This document shows, one piece after another, positions 16,179 through 24,184 of a DNA stretch of 64,000 nucleotides (positions are counted from its first letter, which is position 1; every line of letters starts with the position of its first letter). Source of the DNA: Streptomyces sp. NBC_01463 (lineage in GTDB: Bacteria; Actinomycetota; Actinomycetes; Streptomycetales; Streptomycetaceae). The translations under genes and the position numbers were made by a program. The stretch lies in assembly GCA_036227345.1 (NCBI GenBank), contig CP109468.1:4774001-4838000 (forward strand), in the 5' to 3' direction. The notes under the pieces are model-generated. The model was not told where the DNA came from, ran no database searches, and worked only from the letters and a program-made list of their open reading frames with translations.

Positions 16179-16370
16179 ATGCCCGCTCGTGATCACTTCC
16201 ACTCCGTGATGCGGATCGGCCCCGTGCAGATCGGCACCCACCGCGACCACCGCGGCCAGACCAAGCACGCCGCCGTCTGCACCGCTGACCGCTGCGGCTG
16301 GTCCGCCGACTACTCCAGCCAGACCGCCGCCCAGCTCGCCGCCCGCACCCACCGCTGCACCGCCCGATAG
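16179..16370 (+). CDS. Mobile element transfer protein (SpdA-like)
   Basis: 63 residues: MPARDHFHSVMRIGPVQIGTH, then HAAVCTADRCGWSADYSSQ and AARTHRC. The C-x4-C-x16-17-H-x-C arrangement looks like a small zinc-ribbon. Proteins of this type are annotated as mobile element transfer proteins beside Spd genes. Preceded by a GGGAGAA ribosome site. Confidence 0.75.
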   Translation: MPARDHFHSVMRIGPVQIGTHRDHRGQTKHAAVCTADRCGWSADYSSQTAAQLAARTHRCTAR

Positions 16371-16382
16371 GAGAACGGCCCC

Positions 16383-16538
16383 GTGGATGTCCCGCTCTGG
16401 TTCGCCCTGATCATCGTCGGCTGGCTCGGCATCAAGCTCATCCGCCCGCCCCTGTGGCTCGTCGCCGTTCTCCTGCTCGGCGGCTACCTCCTCGCCGACA
16501 GCCTCCTTGCCCCCGCCATCGACACCGCCGTCAAGTAA
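16383..16538 (+). CDS. 51-aa membrane protein of the spread cluster
   Basis: Starts GTG 16383 with AGGAGAA just upstream (16370-16376) and stops TAA 16536. Translates as VDVPLWFALIIVGWLGIKLI, then two hydrophobic stretches (WLVAVLLLGGYLLADSLL) and a short polar tail. Two membrane helices fill the protein. Position inside the spd cluster suggests a spread or pore role. Confidence 0.7.
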   Translation: MDVPLWFALIIVGWLGIKLIRPPLWLVAVLLLGGYLLADSLLAPAIDTAVK

Positions 16539-16561
16539 CCACCCGCGAAGGGAGATCCACC

Positions 16562-16882
16562 ATGTTCAAGCCCAAGGTTCCGACCATGCCCCAGCCCACC
16601 GGCCTCATCACCCGACCGACCGTCGTCGAGCCGACCGCCGTGGTCCAGCACACCCCGCCGAGCCCTGCCCCGCTGGCTGTCCCGACCACTGCAGCCAGGC
16701 CCACCGTCCAGCTCACGCCCGGCGCCGTCGTCGCACTTGTGGGTGGTGGGACGGCCGTCGTCCTGGTCGTCGGCGCGGTCCTGGTCTCGATGCTCCTCGC
16801 GGTCGCCATCACCGGCGCATCCGTCGCCATCTGCGCCCTGGTCATCCGCTCGCTCATCACTTCCGCAGACCAGCACCGCTGA
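16562..16882 (+). CDS. SpdD-like spread protein
   Basis: 106 residues from the ATG at 16562 (AAGGGAGA upstream). A Pro/Thr-rich N-terminal half (MFKPKVPTMPQPTG, repeated P-T-A-x units) precedes a long hydrophobic region VVALVGGGTAVVLVVGAVLV and a second one, LAVAITGASVAICALVI. Small membrane proteins of this form are the Spd proteins of pSAM2-like elements, needed for pock formation. Confidence 0.72.
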   Translation: MFKPKVPTMPQPTGLITRPTVVEPTAVVQHTPPSPAPLAVPTTAARPTVQLTPGAVVALVGGGTAVVLVVGAVLVSMLLAVAITGASVAICALVIRSLITSADQHR

Positions 16883-16971
16883 CCGGACCCCGGACGGCGC
16901 ACAAGCCGCCAAGCATCGCCGCCGCCCGGACAGTCCAGCCCCTTCCAACCGCAGCCGAAAGGACCGCCATC

Positions 16972-17166
16972 ATGGCCCAGCACAGCCCTGCCCCGCTGCG
17001 TCTCTGCCCGGACTGCAACGGCTTCCCCGTCGTCGCCATCGACACCGGCACGCTCCTCGACAACGGCACCCGCGCCATCCTCCTGGTCGCCTGCCGCCTC
17101 TGCCGCGGCACCGGCTCGGCCCGCACCGCGACTCCCGCCCCGGTCGTCCAGCGGGAGCACGCGTGA
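16972..17166 (+). CDS. Small zinc-ribbon AICE protein
   Basis: 64 residues, AAAGGA upstream of the ATG at 16972. Two CxxC knuckles, CPDC (12-15) and CRLC (43-46), with GTGSARTA after the second as in DnaJ-type zinc ribbons. Its stop overlaps the GTG of the replication initiator (GTGA), so it is coupled to Rep synthesis. Function unknown. Confidence 0.65.
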   Translation: MAQHSPAPLRLCPDCNGFPVVAIDTGTLLDNGTRAILLVACRLCRGTGSARTATPAPVVQREHA

Positions 17167-18545
17167 CGGACTCGATCCTCGCGCGCCTGGACCCGGCCAC
17201 CCTCGGCGATCTGCTGCAGGTGGCCGGGTCCACCGGCTTCGACCGCTGGCAGGACCAGATCCGCCGCACCGGCGGCTGCTCCAACCCCATCCACCTCTCC
17301 GGCTGGACCCTCACGAAGGACAAGACCACCGGCCAGACCCTCCACCGCTACTCCACCCAAACCGAGCCCGGAGGACGGCTCCGCGTCGCCTGCGGTAATC
17401 GCCGTGCTTCCCGCTGCCCGGCGTGCGCCTGGACGTACTCCGCCGACACCTACCACCTGATCCGCGCCGGACTCGCGGGCGACCAGGACAAAGACGTCCC
17501 CGCCACCGTCCGCGACCATCCCCGCGTCTTCACCACGCTCACAGCCCCGTCCTTCGGCCCGGTCCACAACCGCCCCGACACCGGCCGCTGCCGCTGCGGC
17601 ACCACCCACAGGCCCGATGACGATGCCCTCGGCACCCCGCTCAACCCCGACACGTACGACTACGCGGGCGCGGTCCTCTTCAACAACCACGCCGGGGACC
17701 TCTGGCAGCGCTTCACCAACCGCCTTCGCCGCGAGATCGCCGCCCGCGCCGGCCTCACCCAACGCGAACTCAAAGAAACGGCACGGGTCTCGTACGGCAA
17801 GGTGGCCGAGTTCCAGAAGCGCGGCGCCATCCACTTCCACGCCGTCATTCGCCTCGACGGCCCGGACGGGCCCGACAGCCCGCCACCCTCCTGGGCTTCC
17901 GTGCAGCTGCTCGACGACTCCATCCGCGCCGCCACCGCACACGCGTACACGACCATCACCGTCCCGGCCGCCGCCGGCCAACCCGCCCGCCCCCTGCGCT
18001 GGGGTACCCAGCTCGACATCCGCCCCATCCGCGCCTTCGACGCCGGGACCGACATCACCGAACAGGCTGTCGCCTCCTATGTCGCCAAGTACGCGACCAA
18101 AGCAGCCGAGACGACCGGCACCGTCGACCGCCGCATAGGTAACCGCGAGGCCCTGGCCCTCCTCGACGTCCCCGACCACCCGCGCCGCCTCATCGAAGCC
18201 TGCTTCGATCTCGATGCGCTCTACCCGGACCGGCGACTGAGGGCTTGGGCACACATGCTCGGCTTCCGCGGCCACTTCTCCACCAAGTCCCGCCGCTACT
18301 CCACCACCCTCGGCGCACTCCGCCAGATCCGCGCCGACTACCGCGCCGCCCAGCAGCGCGAAGAACTCGGCCTGCCCGACCCGGACCAGGACCCGACCGT
18401 CCTCGTCCTCACCGACTGGCAGTACGCCGGACAAGGCCACAGCCCCGGCGAATCGATCCTCGCCGCCTCGATCGCCAGAGACCTGCAACACAACCGAGAG
18501 ACAGCCCGCGAAGCCCTCGCCGACCTGGAAGGAGACCGGTCGTGA
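17163..18545 (+). CDS. repSA: RepSA-type rolling-circle replication initiator
   Basis: 460 residues from GTG 17163, overlapping the zinc-ribbon stop. An N-terminal Cys cluster (CGNRRASRCPACAW) resembles other actinobacterial Rep proteins. The metal-binding HUH motif is IHFHAV with His224 and His226. The nicking tyrosine motif is ASYVAKYATK with Tyr306 and Tyr310. In pSAM2 RepSA starts rolling-circle replication of the excised circle at a double-strand origin near or inside the gene. Its stop overlaps the xis GTG. Confidence 0.88.
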   Translation: MTDSILARLDPATLGDLLQVAGSTGFDRWQDQIRRTGGCSNPIHLSGWTLTKDKTTGQTLHRYSTQTEPGGRLRVACGNRRASRCPACAWTYSADTYHLIRAGLAGDQDKDVPATVRDHPRVFTTLTAPSFGPVHNRPDTGRCRCGTTHRPDDDALGTPLNPDTYDYAGAVLFNNHAGDLWQRFTNRLRREIAARAGLTQRELKETARVSYGKVAEFQKRGAIHFHAVIRLDGPDGPDSPPPSWASVQLLDDSIRAATAHAYTTITVPAAAGQPARPLRWGTQLDIRPIRAFDAGTDITEQAVASYVAKYATKAAETTGTVDRRIGNREALALLDVPDHPRRLIEACFDLDALYPDRRLRAWAHMLGFRGHFSTKSRRYSTTLGALRQIRADYRAAQQREELGLPDPDQDPTVLVLTDWQYAGQGHSPGESILAASIARDLQHNRETAREALADLEGDRS

Positions 18546-18754
18546 CTGACCTCCTGCTCACCGTCGACCAAGCCGCCGAACGCCTCGGCACCACCACACG
18601 CTTTCCGCGCCGCCTCGTCGCCGAACGCCGCATCGCCTTCGTCAAGGTCGGCAGCCACGTGCGCATCAAGGCGAGCGTCCTTGAGGCGTACATCGAGGGC
18701 AACACCGTCCAGCCGATTCGCCGCCGTCGCTCCCGCTACGGAAGGGCTGCCTGA
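18542..18754 (+). CDS. xis: Excisionase (MerR-like HTH)
   Basis: 70 residues, GTG start overlapping the rep stop by 4 nt. Reads LLTVDQAAERLGTTTRFPRRLVAERRIAFVKVGSHVRI, the standard excisionase winged HTH, then a basic tail IRRRRSRYGRAA. Its stop shares a base with the int ATG. With Int it should excise the element from tRNA-Gly. Confidence 0.87.
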   Translation: MTDLLLTVDQAAERLGTTTRFPRRLVAERRIAFVKVGSHVRIKASVLEAYIEGNTVQPIRRRRSRYGRAA

Positions 18755-19914
18755 TGGGGAACGCCAAGGGAAGCCGCCGGCGCTTCGGTGCCGTGCGTCA
18801 GTACAGGTCCGGCCGCTGGACTGCGAGTTACCTGGGCCCGGACGGACAGGACTTCCGAGCACCCGAGACCTTCGACACCAAGAAGGACGCCGAGGTCTGG
18901 CTCTCCCAGATCGAAGCAGACCTCACGCGCGGCAACTGGCAGGATCCGGACGCCGGGGCGGTGAACTTCAAGGAGTACGCCCTCCAATGGGTGGATGAGC
19001 GCGGTCTCTCCGCGACCACCGATGAGCTGTACCGGCGTCTCCTGCGGCTTCACCTCCTGCCCACCTTCGAGGGCCTGGACCTGGACGAGATCACCGCACC
19101 CCGTGTCCGTACCTGGCGAACCGAGCGGCTGTCGTCCACCGGAGCAGCTACGACCGTGGCCAAGGCCTACCGGCTGCTCAAGGCCATCATGGAAACCGCG
19201 GTCGATGACGAGCTGATCCGCCGCAACCCCTGCCGCATCCGGGGCGCTGGGAAGGAGGCGTCCGCCGAACGTCAGATCGCCACCGTCGCCCAGGTCGACG
19301 CGCTCGCCAATGCCCTCGGGTCTCGCTGGCGGCTGATGGTCTTCCTCGGTGCGTACGGTCCCATGAGGCCGGAGGAACAGGCCGAGCTCCGGCGCAAGGA
19401 CGTCGACCTGGACGAGATGACCATCCGGGTCCGCATGGCGGCTCCCGAGTTGACCACCGGTCGCCGCGCTCCTGGCGACACCAAGTCGGATGCGGGCAAG
19501 CGGGTCGTGGTCCTGCCGGCCTTTCTCCGGACCGACCTCCGGCGTCACCTCGACTGGTACGCGGAGAAGGGGGCGGACGGACTTCTGTTCGTGGGGGAGA
19601 AGGGCAAGCCGTTCCGGCGTTCCACCTTCGGGCGGAAATGGCGCAGGGCTCGCGCGCTCGTCGGTATGCCGGAGGGCTTTCGCTTCTACGACCTTCGTCA
19701 CACGGGGCACACCCTGGCCACCCGGTCCGGGGCCACGCTCAAGGACACGATGGTTCGCGCCGGCCAGTCGTCGGAGAAGGCCGCGTTGATCTATCAGCAC
19801 TCGGACCTTGAGCGACAGCAGGAGGTCGCGAGCGGGCTGGACGACCTCGTGCGGTCCGCCCGTAAGAAGGCTGATCAGGGACCTTCTGGTGCGGATCTGG
19901 TGCGAGAGCCTTGA
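18754..19914 (+). CDS. int: Tyrosine-recombinase integrase
   Basis: 386 residues. N-terminal AP2-like/arm-binding region (FGAVRQYRSGRWTASYLGPDGQ), SAM-like core-binding domain (~70-160), catalytic domain (~170-360). Catalytic residues: Arg205 in MRPEEQ, Arg315 in FYDLRHTGHTLA, nucleophile Tyr347 in ALIYQHSD. Two positions that are often His are Tyr312 and Gln (in RAGQSSEKA), substitutions I believe occur in other actinobacterial integrases. Recombines attP with tRNA-Gly. The 3' end contains two TCTGGTGCG repeats, and the stop is 12 nt from attR. Confidence 0.95.
   Translation: MGNAKGSRRRFGAVRQYRSGRWTASYLGPDGQDFRAPETFDTKKDAEVWLSQIEADLTRGNWQDPDAGAVNFKEYALQWVDERGLSATTDELYRRLLRLHLLPTFEGLDLDEITAPRVRTWRTERLSSTGAATTVAKAYRLLKAIMETAVDDELIRRNPCRIRGAGKEASAERQIATVAQVDALANALGSRWRLMVFLGAYGPMRPEEQAELRRKDVDLDEMTIRVRMAAPELTTGRRAPGDTKSDAGKRVVVLPAFLRTDLRRHLDWYAEKGADGLLFVGEKGKPFRRSTFGRKWRRARALVGMPEGFRFYDLRHTGHTLATRSGATLKDTMVRAGQSSEKAALIYQHSDLERQQEVASGLDDLVRSARKKADQGPSGADLVREP
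19885..19904 (+). promoter_or_regulatory. Paired TCTGGTGCG repeats, candidate right arm sites
   Basis: TCTGGTGCG at 19885-19893 and 19896-19904, 11 bp apart, same orientation and spacing as 2593-2612. They lie 22 bp from attR inside the int 3' end. Confidence 0.5.
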
Positions 19915-19925
19915 ACTGGTCCAGA

Positions 19926-20009
19926 CAACAAAGAAGCCCCCGGCCGCTGGCCTGGGGCTTTTTCATGGAGCGGGTGACGAGAATCGAACTCGCGCTCTGA
20001 GCTTGGGAA
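19926..20009. repeat. attR: attR: element-derived tRNA 3' half plus terminator
   Basis: Right copy of the 84-bp direct repeat. It completes the functional tRNA-Gly gene, so the host keeps a working tRNA. Confidence 0.92.
19934..19961 (-). terminator. tRNA-Gly terminator hairpin
   Basis: AAGCCCC and GGCC arms pair across GCT (AAGCCCCCGGCC gct GGCCTGGGGCTT), directly after the tRNA 3' end on the minus strand. Duplicated at 2409-2435 by the insertion. Confidence 0.8.
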
Positions 20010-20039
20010 GCTCATGTTCTACCATTAAACTACACCCGC
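19966..20039 (-). tRNA. tRNA-Gly (CCC anticodon)
   Basis: 74 nt read on the minus strand: acceptor GCGGGTG pairs with CACCCGC, D-arm TAGTTTAATGGTAGAA, anticodon loop TTCCCAA giving CCC, T-arm GCGAGTTCGATTCTCGT, discriminator T and an encoded CCA. It decodes GGG. The insertion point of the mobile element lies at the anticodon loop, the usual crossover place. Confidence 0.95.
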
Positions 20040-20276
20040 ACAACGCACTGGCTGACCAGCGACGCATCGTCCCACACTGTACCCCATCGCCGATCCCCCG
20101 AGGCCGCGGCCCGGGTGCGGGTCGTGATGGACGTGGGGTGTGTCGGGGAGTGGATGCGGTTGTGGTGGGCGGGAGTTGGGGGCGTAGCGTGAGTGGTCGG
20201 AGTGCCGCGTGGAGTGGCGTCCTGTTCATCCCCTAATGTGGCTTTCTCGTCCACGGCTTGATGGGGAAGGGACTTG

Positions 20277-20450
20277 ATGGACTCCATGGAGCGCACTGTC
20301 GTCCGCTGTGCCGAAGGGCACGTTTTCGCTACCGCCTCGTTCCCGATGCAGCAGCTCGGGTCCGGGCGGATCGGTCCCGGGCGGCTTATCCGCTGTCCTC
20401 GCTGCGCCCGGTTGCGGCATGCCGTGCCCGTGGTGTTCGAGGAGCGGTAG
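20277..20450 (+). CDS. Small zinc-ribbon protein
   Basis: 57 residues from the ATG at 20277 (GGGAAGGGA upstream), stop TAG. Reads [20 protein letters not shown] and ends with a CPRC knuckle followed by a basic VPVVFEER tail. CxxGH and CPRC could bind one zinc. It lies just upstream of dcd with an 77-bp gap. Conserved small proteins of this kind occur beside dcd in Streptomyces as I recall; function unknown. Confidence 0.7.
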   Translation: MDSMERTVVRCAEGHVFATASFPMQQLGSGRIGPGRLIRCPRCARLRHAVPVVFEER

Positions 20451-20527
20451 GGCTTCCGGGCAGGTGGCGACAGGCGCGCGGGCGGCCCGATGAGGGTGGG
20501 CCCGCGCGTTCTGCGTATCCTCGGTGG

Positions 20528-21103
20528 GTGCTTCTCTCAGACAAGGACATCCGGGCCGAGATCGACGCCGGACGCGTACGTATTGATCCGTTCGATGCGT
20601 CGATGGTGCAGCCGTCGAGCATTGATGTGAGGCTCGACCGCTATTTCCGGGTGTTCGAGAACCACCGCTATCCGCATATCGATCCGGCCGTCGAACAGGC
20701 CGATCTGACCCGTACCGTCGAGCCGGACGGGGACGAGGCGTTCATCCTGCACCCCGGTGAGTTCGTGCTCGCCTCGACGTACGAGGTCATCTCGCTGCCC
20801 GCCGATCTCGCCTCGCGGCTGGAGGGCAAGAGTTCGCTCGGCCGGCTCGGGCTGGTGACGCATTCGACCGCCGGGTTCATCGATCCCGGGTTCTCCGGGC
20901 ACGTGACCCTGGAGCTGTCGAACCTTGCCACGCTGCCGATAAAGCTGTGGCCGGGGATGAAGATCGGGCAGCTGTGCATGTTCCGGCTGAGTTCTCCGTC
21001 CGAGTTCCCTTACGGCTCCGAGCGGTACGGATCGCGGTACCAGGGGCAGCGCGGGCCCACCGCGTCGCGGTCCTTCATGAACTTCCACCGGACGCAGGTG
21101 TGA
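20528..21103 (+). CDS. dcd: dCTP deaminase
   Basis: 191 residues from GTG 20528, the usual family length. Converts dCTP to dUTP for thymidylate synthesis (actinobacterial enzymes may be bifunctional and give dUMP). Diagnostic stretches: [17 protein letters not shown] at the N-terminus, [20 protein letters not shown] (Ser-Ser-Leu-Gly-Arg phosphate-binding loop), [19 protein letters not shown] with the catalytic Glu, and the closing [10 protein letters not shown]. Cytosolic trimer. The next gene starts 6 nt after the stop, so they are probably co-transcribed. Confidence 0.95.
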   Translation: MLLSDKDIRAEIDAGRVRIDPFDASMVQPSSIDVRLDRYFRVFENHRYPHIDPAVEQADLTRTVEPDGDEAFILHPGEFVLASTYEVISLPADLASRLEGKSSLGRLGLVTHSTAGFIDPGFSGHVTLELSNLATLPIKLWPGMKIGQLCMFRLSSPSEFPYGSERYGSRYQGQRGPTASRSFMNFHRTQV

Positions 21104-21109
21104 TGCCGG

Positions 21110-21610
21110 GTGAGTGATGACGTGCGGGAGAATCTGACGTACGACGGTTTCGGGCACGCCGTGCGGGAGCTGGCGCAGGCCGTCGCCGATGACGGGTACG
21201 AGCCGGACGTGGTGCTGAGCATCGCGCGCGGCGGGGTGTTCGTCGCGGGCGGGCTGGCGTACGCGCTGGACTGCAAGAACATCCACCTGGTGAATGTGGA
21301 GTTCTATACCGGGGTGGGCACCACACTCGAAATGCCCGTCATGCTGGCGCCCGTGCCCAATGCCATCGACTTCTCCGACAAGAAGGTTCTGATCGCCGAC
21401 GATGTCGCCGATACCGGGAAGACGCTGAAGCTGGTCCGCGACTTCTGTATCGATCATGTCGCCGAGGTGCGCTCAGCCGTCATCTACGAGAAGTCGCATT
21501 CGCTCGTGAAGTGCGAGTACGTGTGGAAGAAGACCGATAGCTGGATCAACTTCCCGTGGAGTGTGGAGAAGCCCGTCGTGCGGCGCAGCGGACAGGTTCT
21601 CGACGCCTGA
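21110..21610 (+). CDS. Phosphoribosyltransferase (PRT type I)
   Basis: 166 residues, GTG start 6 nt after dcd. The 13-residue PRPP-binding motif is VLIADDVADTGKT (~93-105). Other PRT features: DVVLSIARGGVFVAGGLAYAL with the PPi loop SIARGG, and a C-terminal WINFPWSVE segment typical of xanthine/hypoxanthine-type enzymes (Gpt-like). Likely purine salvage, coupled to nucleotide metabolism by its dcd neighbour. Substrate base cannot be fixed from sequence. Confidence 0.85.
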   Translation: MSDDVRENLTYDGFGHAVRELAQAVADDGYEPDVVLSIARGGVFVAGGLAYALDCKNIHLVNVEFYTGVGTTLEMPVMLAPVPNAIDFSDKKVLIADDVADTGKTLKLVRDFCIDHVAEVRSAVIYEKSHSLVKCEYVWKKTDSWINFPWSVEKPVVRRSGQVLDA

Positions 21611-21642
21611 GCGGTTGGGTGGCGATCGGGTGCGTGCCGGTC

Positions 21643-21670
21643 GCGTGTGCGTGTGCGTGTGCGTGTGCGT
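21643..21670. repeat. (GCGTGT)n hexanucleotide repeat
   Basis: Four perfect GCGTGT units at 21643-21666 and a partial fifth, just after the phosphoribosyltransferase stop. Confidence 0.9.
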
Positions 21671-21677
21671 GCAGAGA

Positions 21678-21716
21678 AGAACCCCCGGGCCCTGGTGAGG
21701 GCGGTCCGGGGGTTCT
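21678..21716. terminator. Bidirectional terminator between convergent genes
   Basis: 11-bp perfect stem AGAACCCCCGG / CCGGGGGTTCT with a 17-nt loop, between the plus-strand phosphoribosyltransferase and the minus-strand Yip1 gene. Confidence 0.75.
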
Positions 21717-21728
21717 GTCGTTCCTGGT

Positions 21729-21776
21729 GCTGTGGTGCTGTGGTGCTGTGGTGCTGTGGTGCTGTGGTGCTGTGCT
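21729..21776. repeat. (GCTGTGGT)n octanucleotide repeat
   Basis: Five perfect GCTGTGGT units at 21729-21768 and a sixth with one change, ending right at the stop codon of the Yip1-family gene on the other strand. Such tracts vary in length by slippage. Confidence 0.9.
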
Positions 21777-22780
21777 CAGATCGTGCCCAGTTTGAGGATC
21801 GAGACCAGGGCCAGGAGCTGGATCGCTGAGGCGCCCAGGGCCTTCGGCCACGGCAGGTCGTGGGACTTGCTCACCATCGAGGTGAACAGGGCAGCCGCCG
21901 CCAGCCAGGTGATCCAGCCGAGGATCTGGACCAGGGAGTTCTCGCCGCCCAGGAAGAGCGCGAAGATCAGGCGCGGGGCGTCCGTGATCGACATGATCAG
22001 CATGGAGAGGCCCACGGTCGGCTGCCACGCGCCGTCGCCGCCGAGCTGGCGGGCGAGGGTGTGGGTGACCGCGCCGAGCACCAGGCCGCCGAGCACGAAG
22101 CACGCGCCCGTGAGGATGACGTAGGGGACGGCCGAGGAGACCGGCGCGTGGATCGCGTCGTCGCGGGCCTGGTCGAAGCCGAAGAGCGCCAGCAGGCCGT
22201 AGAGGAACGTGACGATCAGGGCCGGGCCCCAGACCGGGTAGTCGCGCATCTGCCAGAACGTCGGGCCGGGGCGCGTCACGATGCCGCTCAGCAGCTGCTT
22301 CCAGTGCAGGCGCGGGCCCGTGGGCTGGGCGGGGGCCTGGCCGGCGCGGTAGGTGTTGCCGTCGCCGTACGGGTCCTCGTTGATGCTGAAGGCCTGGGTG
22401 TGTCCGGGGCTGTTCGCGTACGGGTCGCCCTGCTGGGGGTACGGGGCGTGGCCCTGCTGCTGCGGGTACGGGTCGGCGAAGTACTCGGGCTCGTCCGGCC
22501 CGCCGCCTTGGTAGCCGCCGCCACCGTTGTAGTTGTTGTGGTGGCCGCCGTTGGGCGGGCCCGTGTTGCCTCCCGTCGGCGGCCATTGCTGCTGTCCGTA
22601 CGGCGGTGGTGCCTGAGTGCCGTACGGCTGCTGCCGCGGTTGTCGCGCTTGCTGCGGGGTGCGGTTGTCCCGGCCGCGTCCGATCCTGAATCCAGCCACG
22701 TAATCGAACGTACCTGGTCCGCGCGGGTCGGGTGGGAGGGGCGGGGGAACTGGACCGCCTTTGCGGCCTAGCTGTGACAT
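21776..22780 (-). CDS. Yip1-family membrane protein with disordered N-terminus
   Basis: 334 residues. Residues 1-~150 are low-complexity Pro/Gln/Gly/Tyr (PYGQQQWPP, YNGGGGYQGGGP, PYPQQQGHAPYPQQG), typical of disordered tails in Streptomyces membrane proteins. The C-terminal half has five to six membrane helices (ALIVTFLYGLLALFGF, VILTGACFVLGGLVLGAV, LSMLIMSITDAPRLIFALFL, ILGWITWLAAAALF, IQLLALVSIL), matching Yip1 domains. Role unknown. Convergent to the phosphoribosyltransferase. Confidence 0.8.
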   Translation of the reverse strand: MSQLGRKGGPVPPPLPPDPRGPGTFDYVAGFRIGRGRDNRTPQQARQPRQQPYGTQAPPPYGQQQWPPTGGNTGPPNGGHHNNYNGGGGYQGGGPDEPEYFADPYPQQQGHAPYPQQGDPYANSPGHTQAFSINEDPYGDGNTYRAGQAPAQPTGPRLHWKQLLSGIVTRPGPTFWQMRDYPVWGPALIVTFLYGLLALFGFDQARDDAIHAPVSSAVPYVILTGACFVLGGLVLGAVTHTLARQLGGDGAWQPTVGLSMLIMSITDAPRLIFALFLGGENSLVQILGWITWLAAAALFTSMVSKSHDLPWPKALGASAIQLLALVSILKLGTI

Positions 22781-22808
22781 CCCCTAAGGGAACCCTGGGG
22801 GGTTGTCC

Positions 22809-23990
22809 TCAGCCCGCCGTGAACAGCGCGCTGGTGAAGGTGATCAGCGGGCGGTCCGGCGTGGCGGCCGGGTACAGCGCGATCAGGTCCGCCGTCTCGC
22901 CCCGGTGCGTACGGACCACCGTGTCCGGCTTCTTGTCGCCGTCGAAGTCCCCGTACCGCTGGAGGAGGGTCGTTTCCGCACCGCTCGTCGCCGCGGGCGA
23001 TCCGCTGCCCTTCGCCGTGCGCAGCGGTGCTGCCGGGAGCTTTCCGGCCGGTGCGCGAAAGCGGTACGCGCCGCCCGGGCGGGCCGGTCCGTCGGGGGTG
23101 CCGAGCAGCAGCGTGCCCTTGCCCGCGGTGCCCGGCTCGTGGGGGAGGGTGGTGTACACCAGGTCGTCGTAGCCGTCCTTGTCCGTGTCCCCCCGGGGCT
23201 CGGGGGCGGACAGGGCGGGGCCCGCGCCGGGGATGGTGCCGCCGGCGGCGTGCGGGCGGCCGTCGCGGGTGAAGGGGCCCCGCAGGAAGCTGAGCCGGCC
23301 GGCGCTCGCCGTCACGGCCAGGTCCGGTTTCCGGTCGCCGTCGAAGTCGCCGCAGACGGGGTGGTCGGGCCACTCGTTGCCGAAGCGGGCCCGGTCCGGG
23401 ATGCGGAGCGTGACGGCCTTGCCGGTGAGGCCCGCGGGGGAGCCGAAGAGGATCTGCAGCGGGACGGGCGGGCGGCCGATGCCGTTGTACGGGGGGTCGG
23501 TGGCCACGATCAGATCGGTGAAGCCGTCCCGGTCGAGGTCGCACGACGCCTCGGCGTCGAACGCCGACGGGAGGGTGTCGCCGCTCTTGGCGGCGTTCGC
23601 CCGCGCGCTGAGGAGCTGGCGTACGGAGGGGGCGAGGCCGCGGGTGGCGGAGCCGTACACGATGCCTATGCCGGCGTCGTCGCCGTGGCTGTCGGCGGCC
23701 GGCTTCACCAGGTCGTCGAGGACCAGGTCGCGGAGGCCGTCGCCGTTGAAGTCGTCCGGGGTGTGGCTGCCGGTGCCGTGCGGGACGGCGTGGCGCTCGG
23801 CGCCCGCCAGGCCGGAGAGCGCGGTGGGCGGGGCGTCGCCGTTCTTCGGGGACGCGGGGTCCGGGGAGCCCGCGCAGGCCGTCAGCAGGAGTGCGCAGAG
23901 GCAGCCGAGCGCGGTGGCCGCCGTCGGTCCGGCCGCGCCCCGGGGGCCCGCCGCCGTTCTCGCGCGTGTCCTGGCGATGCGTATCCGCAC
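22809..23990 (-). CDS. FG-GAP/VCBS-repeat lipoprotein
   Basis: 393 residues from GTG 23990, chosen because GGAGG lies 9 nt upstream and a signal peptide follows. The lipobox LTAC ends the signal (ALGCLCALLLTAC), so it is a lipoprotein on the outer face of the membrane. Five or more calcium-loop repeats follow: DFNGDGLRDLV, DLDRDGFTDLI, DFDGDRKPDLAV, DTDKDGYDDLV, DFDGDKKPDTVV. Integrin-alpha-like propeller, probably adhesive or scaffold; partner unknown. Ends 29 bp after the Yip1 gene start on the same strand. Confidence 0.85.
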   Translation of the reverse strand: MRIRIARTRARTAAGPRGAAGPTAATALGCLCALLLTACAGSPDPASPKNGDAPPTALSGLAGAERHAVPHGTGSHTPDDFNGDGLRDLVLDDLVKPAADSHGDDAGIGIVYGSATRGLAPSVRQLLSARANAAKSGDTLPSAFDAEASCDLDRDGFTDLIVATDPPYNGIGRPPVPLQILFGSPAGLTGKAVTLRIPDRARFGNEWPDHPVCGDFDGDRKPDLAVTASAGRLSFLRGPFTRDGRPHAAGGTIPGAGPALSAPEPRGDTDKDGYDDLVYTTLPHEPGTAGKGTLLLGTPDGPARPGGAYRFRAPAGKLPAAPLRTAKGSGSPAATSGAETTLLQRYGDFDGDKKPDTVVRTHRGETADLIALYPAATPDRPLITFTSALFTAG

Positions 23991-24184
23991 GGGATACCTC
24001 CGATGCGTATCCCCGTGGGGACACCTCGTACGTCTCGTCGGTCTCGGCCGTCCGGCGGGGCTCACGCGCCCCACGGCCGTTCCACATGATGCGCCACCGG
24101 GGCCGTACAACAGAAGCGGCCGGTCCTGCCCCCGAGGCAGGTCCGGCCGCTTGTGCAACGCGGTGGCGCGTGACGGGTTACCCG

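Larger units (their letters stand above)
2401..20009. mobile_element. Integrative and conjugative element (AICE) in tRNA-Gly(CCC)
   Basis: The element is delimited by an 84-bp direct repeat (2401-2484 and 19926-20009, one mismatch at 2437/19962). The repeat covers the tRNA-Gly 3' half and its terminator. The intact tRNA is at the right end, next to int, as expected when attP restores the tRNA. Backbone genes in pSAM2/SLP1-like order: Pif-like Nudix, KorSA-like GntR, SCO3933-like protein, FtsK-like Tra, Spd proteins, RepSA-like initiator, xis, int. These elements replicate by rolling circle after excision and transfer double-stranded DNA with one FtsK-like pump. Left-half cargo is of lower GC and rich in defence-like genes. 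Integrity of all core genes suggests an active element. Confidence 0.93.

Noticed and set aside
21729..21776. CRISPR-like array
   Set aside because: Units of 8 bp without spacers; a simple tandem repeat.
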